A stretch of 64,000 nucleotides of DNA from contig NZ_BLPF01000001.1 in NCBI RefSeq assembly GCF_011764425.1, forward strand, positions 4,889,001 to 4,953,000. Reading direction: 5' to 3'. A program made the position numbers and the translations under genes. The notes under the pieces are model-generated. The model saw only the letters and a list, made by a program, of their open reading frames with translations, made no database searches and was not told the DNA's origin. Source of the stretch: Phytohabitans houttuyneae. Lineage in GTDB: Bacteria; Actinomycetota; Actinomycetes; Mycobacteriales; Micromonosporaceae. Of the stretch, positions 1 through 9,899 are shown in pieces (positions within the stretch are counted from its first letter, which is position 1; each line of letters opens with the position of its first letter).

Positions 1-53
1 GACAGCTGCAGGTAGAGTGATCCGGAGTTAACCAACCGGAAAGGTCTGGAACC

Positions 54-128
54 GTGAGCGAGCGCAGCGAGCGTGCCGTCAAACGCAGCGCGGACGGGCG
101 CCGAGCGACGGAGCGTGGTTGGCGATGA
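54..128 (+). CDS. Possible 24-residue leader ORF overlapping cysD
   Basis: A GTG-initiated frame of 24 codons starts MSERSERAVKRS and ends in a TGA that overlaps the ATG of cysD as ATGA, an arrangement that would allow translational coupling. It contains no cysteine codon, so it is not a polycysteine attenuator of the mycobacterial type. The stretch gagcgagcgcagcgagcg resembles GC-rich intergenic repeats common in actinomycetes, so the frame may be accidental. No homologue is recognised. Confidence 0.25.
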   Translation: MSERSERAVKRSADGRRATERGWR

Positions 129-1036
129 GCGGAGCTCAGACGTACCGGGTTTCCCACCTGGCCGCGCTCGAAGCCGAGAGCATCTTCATCATGCGCGAGG
201 TCGTCGCCGAGCTTGAGCGGCCGGTGCTGCTCTTCTCCGGCGGCAAGGACTCGATCGTGATGCTGCGCCTGGCGGAAAAGGCGTTCGCGCCGGCCCGCAT
301 CCCGTTCCCGGTGATGCACGTCGACACGGGGCACAACTTCCCCGAGGTCCTCGCCTACCGGGACACCCGCGTCGCCGACCTGGGCCTGCACCTTGTCGTC
401 GCGAGCGTCCCGGAGGCGCTGGAGGCCGGCCTGGTCCGCGAGCCGGCCGACGGCTCGCGCAACCGCATCCAGACCCCGGTGCTGCTCGCCGCCGTGGAAA
501 AGTACCGTTTCGACGCGCTCTTCGGCGGTGCCCGCCGCGACGAGGAGAAGGCCCGGGCCAAGGAGCGGGTGTTCAGCTTCCGCGACGACTTCGGCCAGTG
601 GGACCCCAAAAACCAGCGCCCCGAGCTGTGGTCGCTCTACAACGGCCGGCACCACCCGGGCGAGTCGATCCGCGTCTTCCCGCTGTCCAACTGGACCGAG
701 CTCGACGTCTGGCACTACATCGCCGCCGAGGGCCTCGCGCTGCCGGAGATCTACTACGCGCACGAGCGTGAGGTGATCGAGCGCGACGGCATGCTGTACG
801 CGGTCAACGAGTTCTTCACCGCGCGCGCCGGCGAGACAGCGTTCACCGAGACCGTGCGATACCGCACGGTCGGCGACGCGTCCTGCACCGCCGCCGTCCG
901 GTCCACCGCCGACTCCGTGGAAAAGGTGATCGAGGAGGTCGCCGCCACCCGCATCACCGAGCGCGGCGCCACCCGCGGCGACGACCGGGTCAGCGAGGCC
1001 GCGATGGAAGACCGCAAGCGGGAGGGCTACTTCTGA
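125..1036 (+). CDS. cysD: Sulfate adenylyltransferase subunit 2 (CysD)
   Basis: Small catalytic subunit of ATP sulfurylase, which makes adenosine 5'-phosphosulfate from sulfate and ATP in the cytoplasm, the first step of assimilatory sulfate reduction. The product is 303 residues, normal for the family. The PP-loop SGGKDS sits near residue 41 (VLLFSGGKDSIVMLRLAEKA), and GGARRDEEKARAKERVFSFR and the C-terminal basic MEDRKREGYF are typical of CysD. I chose ATG at 125 over the in-frame TTG at 119 because it gives the usual MSGAQTYRVSHL start. The TGA overlaps the ATG of cysN by one base (TGATG), so the two subunits form an operon. The function is secure; only the start is uncertain. Confidence 0.95.
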   Translation: MSGAQTYRVSHLAALEAESIFIMREVVAELERPVLLFSGGKDSIVMLRLAEKAFAPARIPFPVMHVDTGHNFPEVLAYRDTRVADLGLHLVVASVPEALEAGLVREPADGSRNRIQTPVLLAAVEKYRFDALFGGARRDEEKARAKERVFSFRDDFGQWDPKNQRPELWSLYNGRHHPGESIRVFPLSNWTELDVWHYIAAEGLALPEIYYAHEREVIERDGMLYAVNEFFTARAGETAFTETVRYRTVGDASCTAAVRSTADSVEKVIEEVAATRITERGATRGDDRVSEAAMEDRKREGYF

Positions 1037-2319
1037 TGACCGCGTCCGTCACCGAGACACGCACGATGGACCTGCTCCGCTTCGCCACCGCGGGCTCGGT
1101 CGACGACGGCAAGTCCACCCTGATCGGGCGGCTGCTCTACGACACCAAGTCGCTGTTCACCGACCAGCTGGAGGCCGTCGAGGCGGTCAGCCTGGCCCGC
1201 GGCGACGAGTACACCAACCTGGCGCTGCTCACCGACGGCCTGCGCGCCGAGCGGGAGCAGGGCATCACGATCGACGTGGCCTACCGTTACTTCGCGACCC
1301 CGCGGCGCAAGTTCATCATCGCGGACACCCCCGGCCACATCCAGTACACGCGCAACATGGTCACCGGCGCCTCCACCGCCGACCTGGCGCTGATCCTCGT
1401 GGACGCCCGCAAGGGCCTTGTCGAGCAGTCGCGGCGGCACGCGTTCCTCTGCTCGCTGCTGCGCGTGCCGCACGTGGTCCTGTGCGTCAACAAGATGGAC
1501 CTCGTCGACTGGTCGCAGGAGGTCTACGAGCGGATCGCCGACGAGTTCACGAGCTTCGCGGCCAAGCTCGAAGCGCCCGACCTCACGGTCATCCCGATCT
1601 CCGCGCTGCACGGCGACAACATCGTCAGCCGCTCCGACAAGACCCCGTGGTACGAAGGCCCGTCCCTGCTGCACCACCTCGAGCACGTGCACATAGCCTC
1701 CGACCGCAACCTCGTCGACGTGCGCTTCCCCGTGCAGTACGTGATCCGTCCCCAGTCCACCACCGTCACCGACTACCGCGGCTACGCCGGCCAGGTCGCC
1801 TCCGGCGTGCTCAAGCCGGGCGACGAGGTGATGGTGCTGCCCTCCGGCCTGACCAGCCGCATCGCCGCGATCGACACCGCCGACGGCCCGGTCACCGAGG
1901 CGTACCCCCCGATGTCGGTCACCGTCCGCCTCGAAGACGAGATCGACATCTCCCGCGGCGACCTGATCTGCCGCCCGCACAACGCGCCCGCCGTGGCACA
2001 GGACATCGAGGCGATGGTCTGCTGGATGGACGAGAGCCGCCCGCTCACCGTCGGCGGCAAGTACGCGGTCAAGCACACCACCCGCGCCGCCCGCGCCGTG
2101 GTCCGCGGCCTGCAGTACCGCCTCGACGTCAACTCGCTGCACCGCGACGAGAGCGCCACCCAGCTCACCCTCAACGAGATCGGCCGCATCCGCCTGCGCA
2201 CCACGGTCCCGCTCCTCGCCGACGAGTACCGCCGCAACCGCACCACCGGCGGCTTCATCCTCATCGACGAGACCACCAACCGCACGGTCGGCGCCGCCAT
2301 GATTATCGAGACCTCCTAG
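1036..2319 (+). CDS. cysN: Sulfate adenylyltransferase subunit 1 (CysN)
   Basis: GTPase subunit of ATP sulfurylase, which couples GTP hydrolysis to APS synthesis by CysD. The 427-residue EF-Tu-like protein shows the P-loop GSVDDGKSTLIGRLLYD (about residue 16), the G2/G3 region REQGITIDVAYRYF and DTPGHIQYTRNM, and the G4 motif NKMD. Domain II and III beta barrels follow. There is no fused APS kinase (CysC) domain, so APS kinase or reductase must be encoded elsewhere. It is translationally coupled to cysD (one-base overlap). Immediately downstream lies one copy of a dispersed repeat (2324-2437). Confidence 0.95.
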   Translation: MTASVTETRTMDLLRFATAGSVDDGKSTLIGRLLYDTKSLFTDQLEAVEAVSLARGDEYTNLALLTDGLRAEREQGITIDVAYRYFATPRRKFIIADTPGHIQYTRNMVTGASTADLALILVDARKGLVEQSRRHAFLCSLLRVPHVVLCVNKMDLVDWSQEVYERIADEFTSFAAKLEAPDLTVIPISALHGDNIVSRSDKTPWYEGPSLLHHLEHVHIASDRNLVDVRFPVQYVIRPQSTTVTDYRGYAGQVASGVLKPGDEVMVLPSGLTSRIAAIDTADGPVTEAYPPMSVTVRLEDEIDISRGDLICRPHNAPAVAQDIEAMVCWMDESRPLTVGGKYAVKHTTRAARAVVRGLQYRLDVNSLHRDESATQLTLNEIGRIRLRTTVPLLADEYRRNRTTGGFILIDETTNRTVGAAMIIETS

Positions 2320-2323
2320 AAGC

Positions 2324-2437
2324 GGATATGCCCCGGTCCGCCTCACCTGCGGACCGCACGCTCCCGCGGGCACCGCTGCGGTCGGCGGCTCGCCAGGGCT
2401 CGCCGAATCCCCCGACCTCCGCTGCCAGGCCCGCGGG
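2324..2437. repeat. Dispersed intergenic repeat, copy A
   Basis: About 114 bases starting 5 bases after the cysN stop that align nearly end to end with 59343-59457, which lies just after lpdA. Shared blocks include ggtccgc-N7-gcggacc (an inverted repeat with a 7-base loop), ggcggctcgc, gctcgccga and cctccgctgccagg. Both copies sit between convergent genes. No coding capacity is apparent. Confidence 0.75.
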
Positions 2438-2501
2438 TCCAGCCCAAGCTGGTGCGCACCGCGGCCCGGTCCGGGCCCAAGCAGGGGCGCCCGCCCGGAT
2501 G

Positions 2502-2550
2502 GCGCACGCTAGTGGCGGCCGGAAAGTGCGCACGCTAGTGGCGGCCGGAA
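2502..2550. repeat. 26-bp direct repeat, two copies
   Basis: The block gcgcacgctagtggcggcc followed by ggaa occurs at 2502-2524 and again at 2528-2550, identical over 23 bases. It lies in the gene-free stretch between cysN and galK. Confidence 0.85.
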
Positions 2551-2604
2551 GTGCGGCCGCTGACACCGGCCGCTCGGCCGGGTCGGCCGGTCCCGCTTGG
2601 CGTC

Positions 2605-2680
2605 GGCTGGTCCGCGCGGGGTGGGCTGGTCCGCGCGGGGTGGGCTGGTCCGCGCGGGGTGGGCTGGTCCGCGCGGGTCG
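2605..2680. repeat. 19-bp tandem repeat, four copies
   Basis: Unit ggctggtccgcgcggggtg is repeated four times head to tail (2605, 2624, 2643, 2662), the fourth diverging in its last few bases. Too short and regular for a CRISPR array, because there are no unique spacers. A further pair of near-identical 21-mers (ccggacaYgccgcgccgatcg) lies at 2727-2747 and 2790-2810. Confidence 0.9.
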
Positions 2681-2810
2681 GCGGGTCCGCGGACCCGCGC
2701 TCAGGTCGTTGATGGCTGGCGCCGTCCCGGACATGCCGCGCCGATCGAGGGCGGACCCGCGTTCTGGGCAGTGGTCACCGGCGGGTGTGCCGGACACGCC
2801 GCGCCGATCG

Positions 2811-3227
2811 GGGGCCGCGGCCGGGCGGTCCGTCGATCGGGGGGCCTGGCGTGCCCGGTCAGCCTGGCTACCGCGGCGGCGACGGCCCCGCGCCACTGCG
2901 GCCGGCTAGGGAGCTGTGTGGTCAAGGTGGGCGAATCCGTCCACAACCGAGGGGGATGGTCGCCGTCGCTGACGCCGATCTGGGTGGCCGCAGGGGTGAA
3001 CAAACGGTCTGGACCACGCTGGTTCCTTGATCGGTGTCAACAAAGGCCCCTCACAGCAGATCGTGGTCGTTTGCTGCCCTGTAGGGGCAGTAGACGTCCA
3101 CGATCTCAACGGGACCCGGGATTGAGCTTGCCCACCGCGGAGGGTGAGGCCGCGGGAGCAACGGTCCGGACCACGACGGGCGTCGCGGTAGCCCGGATCT
3201 GCTTCGAATTAGATCTTCTGAAACGGG
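2811..3227. other. Gene-free stretch between cysN and galK
   Basis: No frame here has convincing coding character. The stretch holds the palindrome at 3058-3106 and a 9-bp inverted repeat (ggtagcccg at 3187-3195, cgggctacc at 3224-3232, 28-base AT-rich loop) that spans the galK stop codon and could end galK transcription. GC content is visibly lower from about 2920 to 3225 than in neighbouring genes. Confidence 0.6.
3058..3106. repeat. 22-bp inverted repeat (REP-like palindrome)
   Basis: Left arm 3058-3079 and right arm 3085-3106 pair over 22 positions around the loop tgtag: 19 Watson-Crick pairs, two G-U pairs and one mismatch. The arms start agatcgtgg and end ccacgatct. It lies between convergent cysN and galK and has no T-run. 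It could be a repetitive extragenic palindrome or a transcription barrier. Confidence 0.7.
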
Positions 3228-4340
3228 CTACCACGATGGCAGGCGGACCGCGCCTGGGCCGGGGACCGCGACGAAAGGCTCGGGAGCGTGGTAGCCGCGC
3301 TCCGCGAAGGCGGCGGCGACCGCGGCCGTGACCTTGTCGGTGGCGTCCGCGTCGACCAGGGCCAGCACGCAGCCGCCGAAGCCGCCGCCGGTCATGCGGG
3401 CGCCGTAGGCGCCGGCGGACAGGGCGGCCTCGACCGCGGTGTCCACCTCCGGGACGGTGATCTCGAAGTCGTCGCGCATCGAGGTGTGTGAGGCGGTCAT
3501 CAGCGGGCCGATCTCGCGCACCCGGTCTTCGCGCAGCAGCGCCACCGTGTCCAGGACCCGCTGGTCTTCGGTGACCACGTGGCGGGCCCGGCGCCGCAGC
3601 TCCGGTGAGGTCAGCGCGGACAGCGAGTCGAGCGTCGCGTCGCGCAGGGCCCGCAGGCCCAGAGCGCGGGCGGCCTCCTCGCAGGCGGCGCGGCGAGCCG
3701 CGTACTCCCCGGTGACGTGGCGGTGCGGCGCCTTCGTGTCGATGACCAGCACCGCGAGGCCGGCGCTCGCCACGTCGAACGGGATGTGCTCGACCTCGAG
3801 CGTCCGGCAGTCGAGAAACAGCGCGTGGCCCTCGCGGCAGCGGATCGACGCGGACTGGTCCATGATCCCGCAGGGCATGCCGGCGTAGTCGTTTTCCGCG
3901 CGCTGCGCCAGCGCCGGCCGCTCGTCCACCGGCAGGTCGAGCCCGCCCAGGTCGACGAGGGCGGTGAGCACCGACGACTCCAGCGCCGCCGACGACGACA
4001 GGCCGGCGCCCAGCGGCACGTCCGAGGTGATGGCCATCCGGGCGCCGGGCACGTCGAACCCGGCCTCGCGCAGCACCCACACCACGCCGGCCACGTACGC
4101 GCCCCAGCCCGACACGTGCTCGGACAGGTCGAACGTGATCTGCTCGTCAGCCTGCTCCGACCAGACCGTCCACTCGGGAGTGTCCACTCGGGACGCCCCG
4201 ACGACCGTGCGCTGCGGCAGCGCGAACGGGAGCACAAAACCGTCGTTGTAGTCGGTGTGCTCACCGATCAGGTTGACCCGCCCGGGCGCCGCCCAGGCGC
4301 CGTCGGGCTCGGACCCGTACACCTCCACGAACTGCTTCAC
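3228..4340 (-). CDS. galK: Galactokinase (GalK)
   Basis: Phosphorylates galactose to galactose-1-phosphate in the Leloir pathway. The GHMP-kinase signature is complete: the N-terminal galactose-binding motif [19 protein letters not shown] (about residue 22), the ATP-binding loop [13 protein letters not shown] (about 110), and the C-terminal motif [10 protein letters not shown]. At 370 residues it has the usual length. I place the start at GTG 4340, since AGGAG lies 8 bases upstream and this GTG overlaps the galE stop as GTGA; a longer in-frame start at 4367 would run into galE coding sequence. It is the second gene of the galE-galK unit. Confidence 0.95.
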   Translation of the reverse strand: MKQFVEVYGSEPDGAWAAPGRVNLIGEHTDYNDGFVLPFALPQRTVVGASRVDTPEWTVWSEQADEQITFDLSEHVSGWGAYVAGVVWVLREAGFDVPGARMAITSDVPLGAGLSSSAALESSVLTALVDLGGLDLPVDERPALAQRAENDYAGMPCGIMDQSASIRCREGHALFLDCRTLEVEHIPFDVASAGLAVLVIDTKAPHRHVTGEYAARRAACEEAARALGLRALRDATLDSLSALTSPELRRRARHVVTEDQRVLDTVALLREDRVREIGPLMTASHTSMRDDFEITVPEVDTAVEAALSAGAYGARMTGGGFGGCVLALVDADATDKVTAAVAAAFAERGYHAPEPFVAVPGPGAVRLPSW

Positions 4341-5309
4341 GATACGTGCTCCTGGTAGAAGGCCCACGCGTCGGAGACCATGTCGTGCAGCGTGGTCTTG
4401 ACCGGAGTCCAGCCCAGCTCCTCGCGGGCCAGGTCGGAGGAGGCCACCAGTGCGGCCGGGTCGCCGGAGCGGCGGGGGCGATCTCGACGGGCAGCGGGTG
4501 GCCGGTGACCTCGCGGACCACCTCGGCCACCTTGCGGTTGGAGAAGCCGCTGCCGCTGCCCAGGTTGTAGATCTTGTGCTCGCCGGGGGTGGCCTTGTCG
4601 AGCGCGAGCAGGTGGGCGCGGGCCAGGTCCTCGACGTGGATGTAGTCGCGCACGCAGGTGCCGTCGTCGGTCGGGTAGTCGTCGCCGAAGATCTGGAGCT
4701 TGTCCCGCGTGCCGGCGGCGACCTGCAGCGCGATCGGGATCAGGTGGGTCTCCGGGTCGTGCCGCTCACCGATCGACACCCCGGCCGCAGGTAGGCGCCG
4801 GCCACGTTGAAGTACCGCAGCGACACGGCGGCCAGCTCGTGCGCGAACGCCTCCGACGTCAGCGCCAGGTCGAACGCCAGCTTCGTCGCCCCGTACGTGC
4901 TCGTGGGGTGCTTGACCGCCGTCTCGCGGATGGGCAGCTCGGTCGGGTTGCCGTACACCGCGGCGGTCGAGGAGAAGACGAACCGCCGCACACCGGCCGC
5001 ACGCACCGCGTCGAGCAGGGCGAGCGAGCCGATCACGTTGTCGTCCCAGTACAGCTCGGGCTTGGCCATCGACTCGCCGGCCGCGATCAGGCCGGCGAAG
5101 TGGAGCACCCCGTCGAAGCCCGCCTCCGGCGTGATCACCTGCGCCGCGTCGTGGATCGACCCCCGCACGAACGTGGCCTCCGGCGGGACCGCGACCGCGT
5201 GCCCCGTGCGCAGGTCGTCGAGGACGACCACCTCGTGGCCGGCGTCGAGGAGCATCCGGCTGACGACGCTGCCGACGTATCCGGCGCCGCCGGTGACGAG
5301 CAGTTTCAC
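4337..5309 (-). CDS. galE: UDP-glucose 4-epimerase (GalE), two frameshifts in this sequence
   Basis: NAD-dependent epimerase interconverting UDP-glucose and UDP-galactose. It starts at GTG 5309 with the Rossmann motif [12 protein letters not shown]; the catalytic region [11 protein letters not shown] and YGATK (the YxxxK pair) is present, and [20 protein letters not shown] and [14 protein letters not shown] follow. The reading frame is broken twice: at the C-run 4779-4782 and at the G-run 4474-4478. Adding one base to each run restores a continuous 324-residue GalE ending FYQEHVS, whose TGA overlaps galK. The flanking sequence is fully conserved on both sides, so I infer sequencing error rather than a pseudogene. 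Confidence 0.9.
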
Positions 5310-5449
5310 GAAGGTGGCCTCTCTCCTGGAACGTGTGGCGCGTTGGCAAGGCTACGACCCCTACTATTCCACCAGATTCGAGCAAGAGTAAACAAGTTCG
5401 AACACTGGCCGGGAAAGCACGCTCGCCGGCGCCTGTCTACCATTTCCCC

Positions 5450-6424
5450 ATGCAGGAGACGGGCGGCGGCAACGCCGGGCCCCGACGACATACAAGATCG
5501 TCGGGGCGTTCCCGACGAGAGCCCGGTCCGGTGAGGCGCGCCGCCGCCCGGATCGTCATCCGGCTGGCCGACGCGGTCGCCGGACTGCTCGGAGCCGACC
5601 GCACCGCCGGCCGCGAGCAGATCAGCGAGGCCGAGCTGCGCGACCTGGTCGCGGCCAACACGCTCCTCGACCCGGTGGAACGCCGGATCATCGACGAGGT
5701 GCTCACCGCCGGCGCCAGCCTGGTCCGCGAGGTGATGATGCCGCGCACCGACGTTACCTTTCTCGACGCCGGGCTCACCCTTGACGAGGCGGCCCGGATG
5801 GTACGGGCGGAGACCCACACGCGATACCCCGTGATCGACGGCACACACGACGACGTCGTGGGCTTCGTCCACCTGCGCGACCTGCTGATCCGCCCGCCGG
5901 GCGACGGGCGTGGCACGGTCCGCGAGCTGACCCGCGAGGTCAAGCGGCTGCCCGGCAGCAAGCGGGTCCTCGCCGCCCTCTCCGAGATGCGCCGCGAGCG
6001 GCACCACCTCGCCGTGGTCGTCGACGAGTACGGGGGAACCGCCGGCATCGTCACCCTCGAAGACCTCATCGAGGAGCTGGTCGGGGAGATCCACGACGAG
6101 TACGACGCGGCGCCCGACCCGGCCTCCGCCGGCGCCGAGGTCGACGGGCGGCTCAACCTCGCCGACTTCGCCGAGCGCGCCGGCTTCCCGCTGCCCACCG
6201 GTCCGTACGAGACGGTCGGCGGCTTCGTGATGGCGCGGCTGGGCCGGCTCCCGCTCGTCGGCGACGAGGTGACCGCCGTCGTGCCGGAAGACGGCGACGG
6301 CGAGCCGGCCGCGTGGCGGCTGCGCGTGCTCGAGCTCGACGGCCGCCGGGTGGCCCGGGTGGGCCTCGCCGTACACGCGCCGCCCCGCCGCCCGTGCCGG
6401 CCTCACGCGTCCCGGTCGAGGTGA
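5450..6424 (+). CDS. CBS-pair / CorC-type transporter-associated protein
   Basis: A 324-residue protein with no membrane segment. An N-terminal helical linker (ISEAELRDLVAANTLLDPVERRIIDEVL) leads into two CBS domains (about residues 80-210; VREVMMPRTDVTFLD, TRYPVIDG, VDEYGGTAGIVTLEDLIEEL) and a C-terminal CorC/HlyC domain (about 235-310; FPLPTGPYETVGGFVM). It therefore resembles the cytoplasmic half of hemolysin-C/CorC proteins without the DUF21 transmembrane part. Such proteins are linked to magnesium or cobalt homeostasis; the role here is inferred. ATG 5450 was chosen as the first start after the divergent galE promoter region, but GTG 5531 is also possible. Confidence 0.8.
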   Translation: MQETGGGNAGPRRHTRSSGRSRREPGPVRRAAARIVIRLADAVAGLLGADRTAGREQISEAELRDLVAANTLLDPVERRIIDEVLTAGASLVREVMMPRTDVTFLDAGLTLDEAARMVRAETHTRYPVIDGTHDDVVGFVHLRDLLIRPPGDGRGTVRELTREVKRLPGSKRVLAALSEMRRERHHLAVVVDEYGGTAGIVTLEDLIEELVGEIHDEYDAAPDPASAGAEVDGRLNLADFAERAGFPLPTGPYETVGGFVMARLGRLPLVGDEVTAVVPEDGDGEPAAWRLRVLELDGRRVARVGLAVHAPPRRPCRPHASRSR

Positions 6425-6444
6425 CCTTGACGGAAAACGCGTAG

Positions 6445-7640
6445 TCAGTACACCTGGAGCTTGCGCCAGGTCGAGCCGTCCGCCGAAAACGCGGTCCAGT
6501 GCGAGCCGAACAGGTCGTACGCCACGTAACCGGACGGCGCCCGGACGATCCGCCCGATCTGCGGGAGGCTGCCGTCGGCCTGGCTGAACGTGCGGCCGTC
6601 GTCCTCGCTCAGGTACCACCGGTGGTCGAGGCCCACCGCCAGCAGCCGCCCGTCCAGCAGCGGCACCACCTCGCCGGACAGCCCGTGCGGGGTGGTGACC
6701 CGCCCGTGCCGGTGGGTGCAAACAGGCGGCCCGCGTCGCTCGAGCGGTAGATCGCCGAGATCTCCCGGTCCGGGCCGAGCACCGTCACATACACGCGGTT
6801 GCCGAGCACCGACACCTGCGCGGTCGAGCCGGCCGCGGCGAACTCGTGCACCTCCCAGCCGCGCCCGCCGTCGCGGGTGACCGCCGCCGCCGGACGCCCG
6901 TCCCGGGTGCCGCCGACCCACCACCCGCCGGTCGCCGTCGGGGCTCCCGCCACCCAGTTGACCGCCATCCGCTCCGGCTGGCTGGTCAGCTCGCCGCGGT
7001 CGCCGTACATCGAGCTCCAGACCTCGATCGCCCCGCCAGCGCCCAGCCGCAGCAGCTGGCCCTCGGCGACGGTCGAGGCGGGGCCGGTGCCGCGGCCGAC
7101 GGCCTGCCAGGTCTGCGCGCCGTCGGTCGTGACGTAACCGCCGAGCACGACCCGCCCGTCGGAGAACGCGGCCAGATCCGCGGCGGCGTCCCGCGCGGGC
7201 GGCATCGCGGCGAGCCGCCAGGTGATCCCGCCGTCGGTGCTGCGGGCCAGGCTCGCCGGGCAGGGATCCTCGCCCGCCAGGCACTCCACCAGCGCGTACC
7301 CGTTGTCCGGGTCGGCGAACGCGACGTCGGTGACCCGGCCGCGCGGGTCGAGTACCCGGTCGCCGGTCAGGCCGTTGATCGTGATGCCGGCGTCCGTGTA
7401 GACGACGCCCGGCGACGGGCTGGGCTCGGCCACCGGCGCCGGCTCGGCGTCGGTGCTCCACGGCCGCAGGCCCGCGAAGCCGGCCACCGCCAGCACGGCC
7501 AGCGCCGCCCCCGCGCGCCGCGCCCGCCGGCGGCGCCGGATGCTCGCCGCGCGCCCGGCGATGAGCGGAAGCGGCGGCTGCTCGATCGTGTCGATCAGCG
7601 CCTCGCGCTCGCGGGCGAGCCGGGTCGAAAGATCAGGCAC
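6445..7640 (-). CDS. Membrane-anchored BNR/sialidase-like protein paired with sigma factor (frameshifted)
   Basis: Starts GTG 7640, overlapping the upstream sigma-factor gene by 8 bases. It has a short cytoplasmic N-terminus (MPDLSTRLAREREALID), one membrane segment (about residues 42-60, after a run of arginines), and an extracytoplasmic part with Asp-box-like repeats (STDGGITW, TTDGAQTW, TRDGGRGW, SEDDGRTF, SADGSTW) suggesting a beta-propeller. Its position and topology are those of an anti-sigma partner, although no anti-sigma domain is recognisable. One base is missing between about 6703 and 6716; restoring it gives a 398-residue protein ending STWRKLQVY. Confidence 0.7.
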
Positions 7641-8181
7641 GGGCCACCTCCGTCGAGCTGGTGCCGAGGTCGCGGTAGTCGCCGAGCCGTTCGGCGAGGG
7701 CCGCCCGGCCGCGCGACAGCCGGGACTTCACCGTGCCGACCGGCACCTCCAGCACCGCCGCCACCTCCTCGACAGGCAGGTCGGCGAAGTAGTGCAGCAC
7801 GATCACCTCGCGGTACGTGGTGGGTATTCCGGCGAGCGCGTCCCGCAGGTCGGCCCGCTCGGGCCCCGGCGCCGGCTCGACAGTGCGGGCGATCGGGCGG
7901 TCGCGGAGCAGGATCGTGTCCAGCAGCTTGCGGCGCCGCCACCGCCGGCGGACCACGTTGATCGCCACCGTCCGCAGCCACGCCTCCGGGTTGTCCACGT
8001 CGGTCAGCCCGCGCGGCCGGGCCAACGCCCGGGCGAATGCCTCCTGCACCACGTCCTGCGCCTCCGTCAGATCGGTGGTGAACGCGTAGACCTGCGCGAC
8101 CAAGCGCCGGTAACAGGCGTGGTAAAGCTCGCCCATCGCCTGTTCCGCCGCGGTCCGCGCGTCCCGTCCCGGCACGACCAC
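7633..8181 (-). CDS. ECF-type RNA polymerase sigma factor
   Basis: SigE-family ECF sigma factor of 182 residues. Region 2 (YRRLVAQVYAFTTDLTEAQD through NPEAWLRTVAINVVRRRWRR) and region 4 (LAGIPTTYREVIVLHYFADL, then VPVGTVKSRLSRGRAAL, the -35-recognition helix) are both present. I chose GTG 8181 (VVVPGRDARTAAEQ) with upstream agaggg; longer frames to 8307 would overlap trpS on the other strand. It is followed with an 8-base overlap by the membrane propeller protein, which probably senses the signal. The target regulon is unknown. Confidence 0.85.
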   Translation of the reverse strand: MVVPGRDARTAAEQAMGELYHACYRRLVAQVYAFTTDLTEAQDVVQEAFARALARPRGLTDVDNPEAWLRTVAINVVRRRWRRRKLLDTILLRDRPIARTVEPAPGPERADLRDALAGIPTTYREVIVLHYFADLPVEEVAAVLEVPVGTVKSRLSRGRAALAERLGDYRDLGTSSTEVARA

Positions 8182-8194
8182 CGCCCTCTTGTGA

Positions 8195-9322
<1,128 letters not shown>

Positions 9323-9326
9323 CCGG

Positions 9327-9863
9327 GTGTCCGCCGTCGACGACCGGGTCACCCGGATCGGGGTGGCCATCGACATCCCCGAGCCGTGGGGGAGCACCCT
9401 CACCCGCCGCCGCGCCGATGCGGGTGACCCGCAGGCCGCCTACGTGCCGGCGCACCTGACCCTCCTCGGGCCGACCGAGATCGAGCCCGACCGGCTCCCC
9501 GCGATCGAAGACCACCTGGCGGCGGTCGCCGCCGGGCAGCCACCGTTCTCGCTGCACCTGCGCGGCACCGGCACGTTCCGGCCGCTCACCGAGGTCGTCT
9601 TCGTGGTCGTCGCGGCCGGCATCAGCGAGTGCGAGCTGCTCGCCGCCGCGATCGGCCGCAGCGGCGACCTGAAGCGCGAGACGCGCTTCCCGTACCACCC
9701 GCACGTCACGGTCGCCCAGGACGTGGCGCCCGAGGCGCTCGACGCGGTGTACGAAGACCTCGCCGGATTTTCCGCACTGTTCGAAGTGGACGCGTTCACC
9801 CTGTTCTCACACACAGGTGAGGCCCGCTGGCAGCCGCGGCGGGATTTTCGTCTGGGCGGCTGA
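9327..9863 (+). CDS. 2'-5' RNA ligase / phosphoesterase-fold protein
   Basis: A 178-residue 2H-phosphoesterase superfamily protein. The two HxT motifs are visible: PAHLTLLGP (about residue 46) and YHPHVTVAQD (about 127). The family hydrolyses or forms 2'-5' or cyclic phosphodiester bonds in RNA and nucleotides; the substrate here is unknown. Start GTG 9327 lies 5 bases after the trpS stop. Confidence 0.8.
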   Translation: MSAVDDRVTRIGVAIDIPEPWGSTLTRRRADAGDPQAAYVPAHLTLLGPTEIEPDRLPAIEDHLAAVAAGQPPFSLHLRGTGTFRPLTEVVFVVVAAGISECELLAAAIGRSGDLKRETRFPYHPHVTVAQDVAPEALDAVYEDLAGFSALFEVDAFTLFSHTGEARWQPRRDFRLGG

Positions 9864-9899
9864 CGCGCGCGCCGTCCGCGCATCCGTCAGGATGTCGGC

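Noticed and set aside
54-128. Polycysteine leader-peptide attenuator for cysDN
   Set aside because: The small frame contains no cysteine codon.
2605-2680. CRISPR-like array
   Set aside because: Units are 19 bp and directly adjacent with no spacers; it is a simple tandem repeat.
2303-3331. Overlapping open frames in the cysN-galK gap
   Set aside because: They follow repeats, consist of Arg/Pro/Gly-rich sequence and have no ribosome-binding site or homology.
4337-5309. galE as a genuine pseudogene
   Set aside because: Both breaks are single missing bases in G/C runs, with intact conserved sequence between and after them and an intact overlap with galK.
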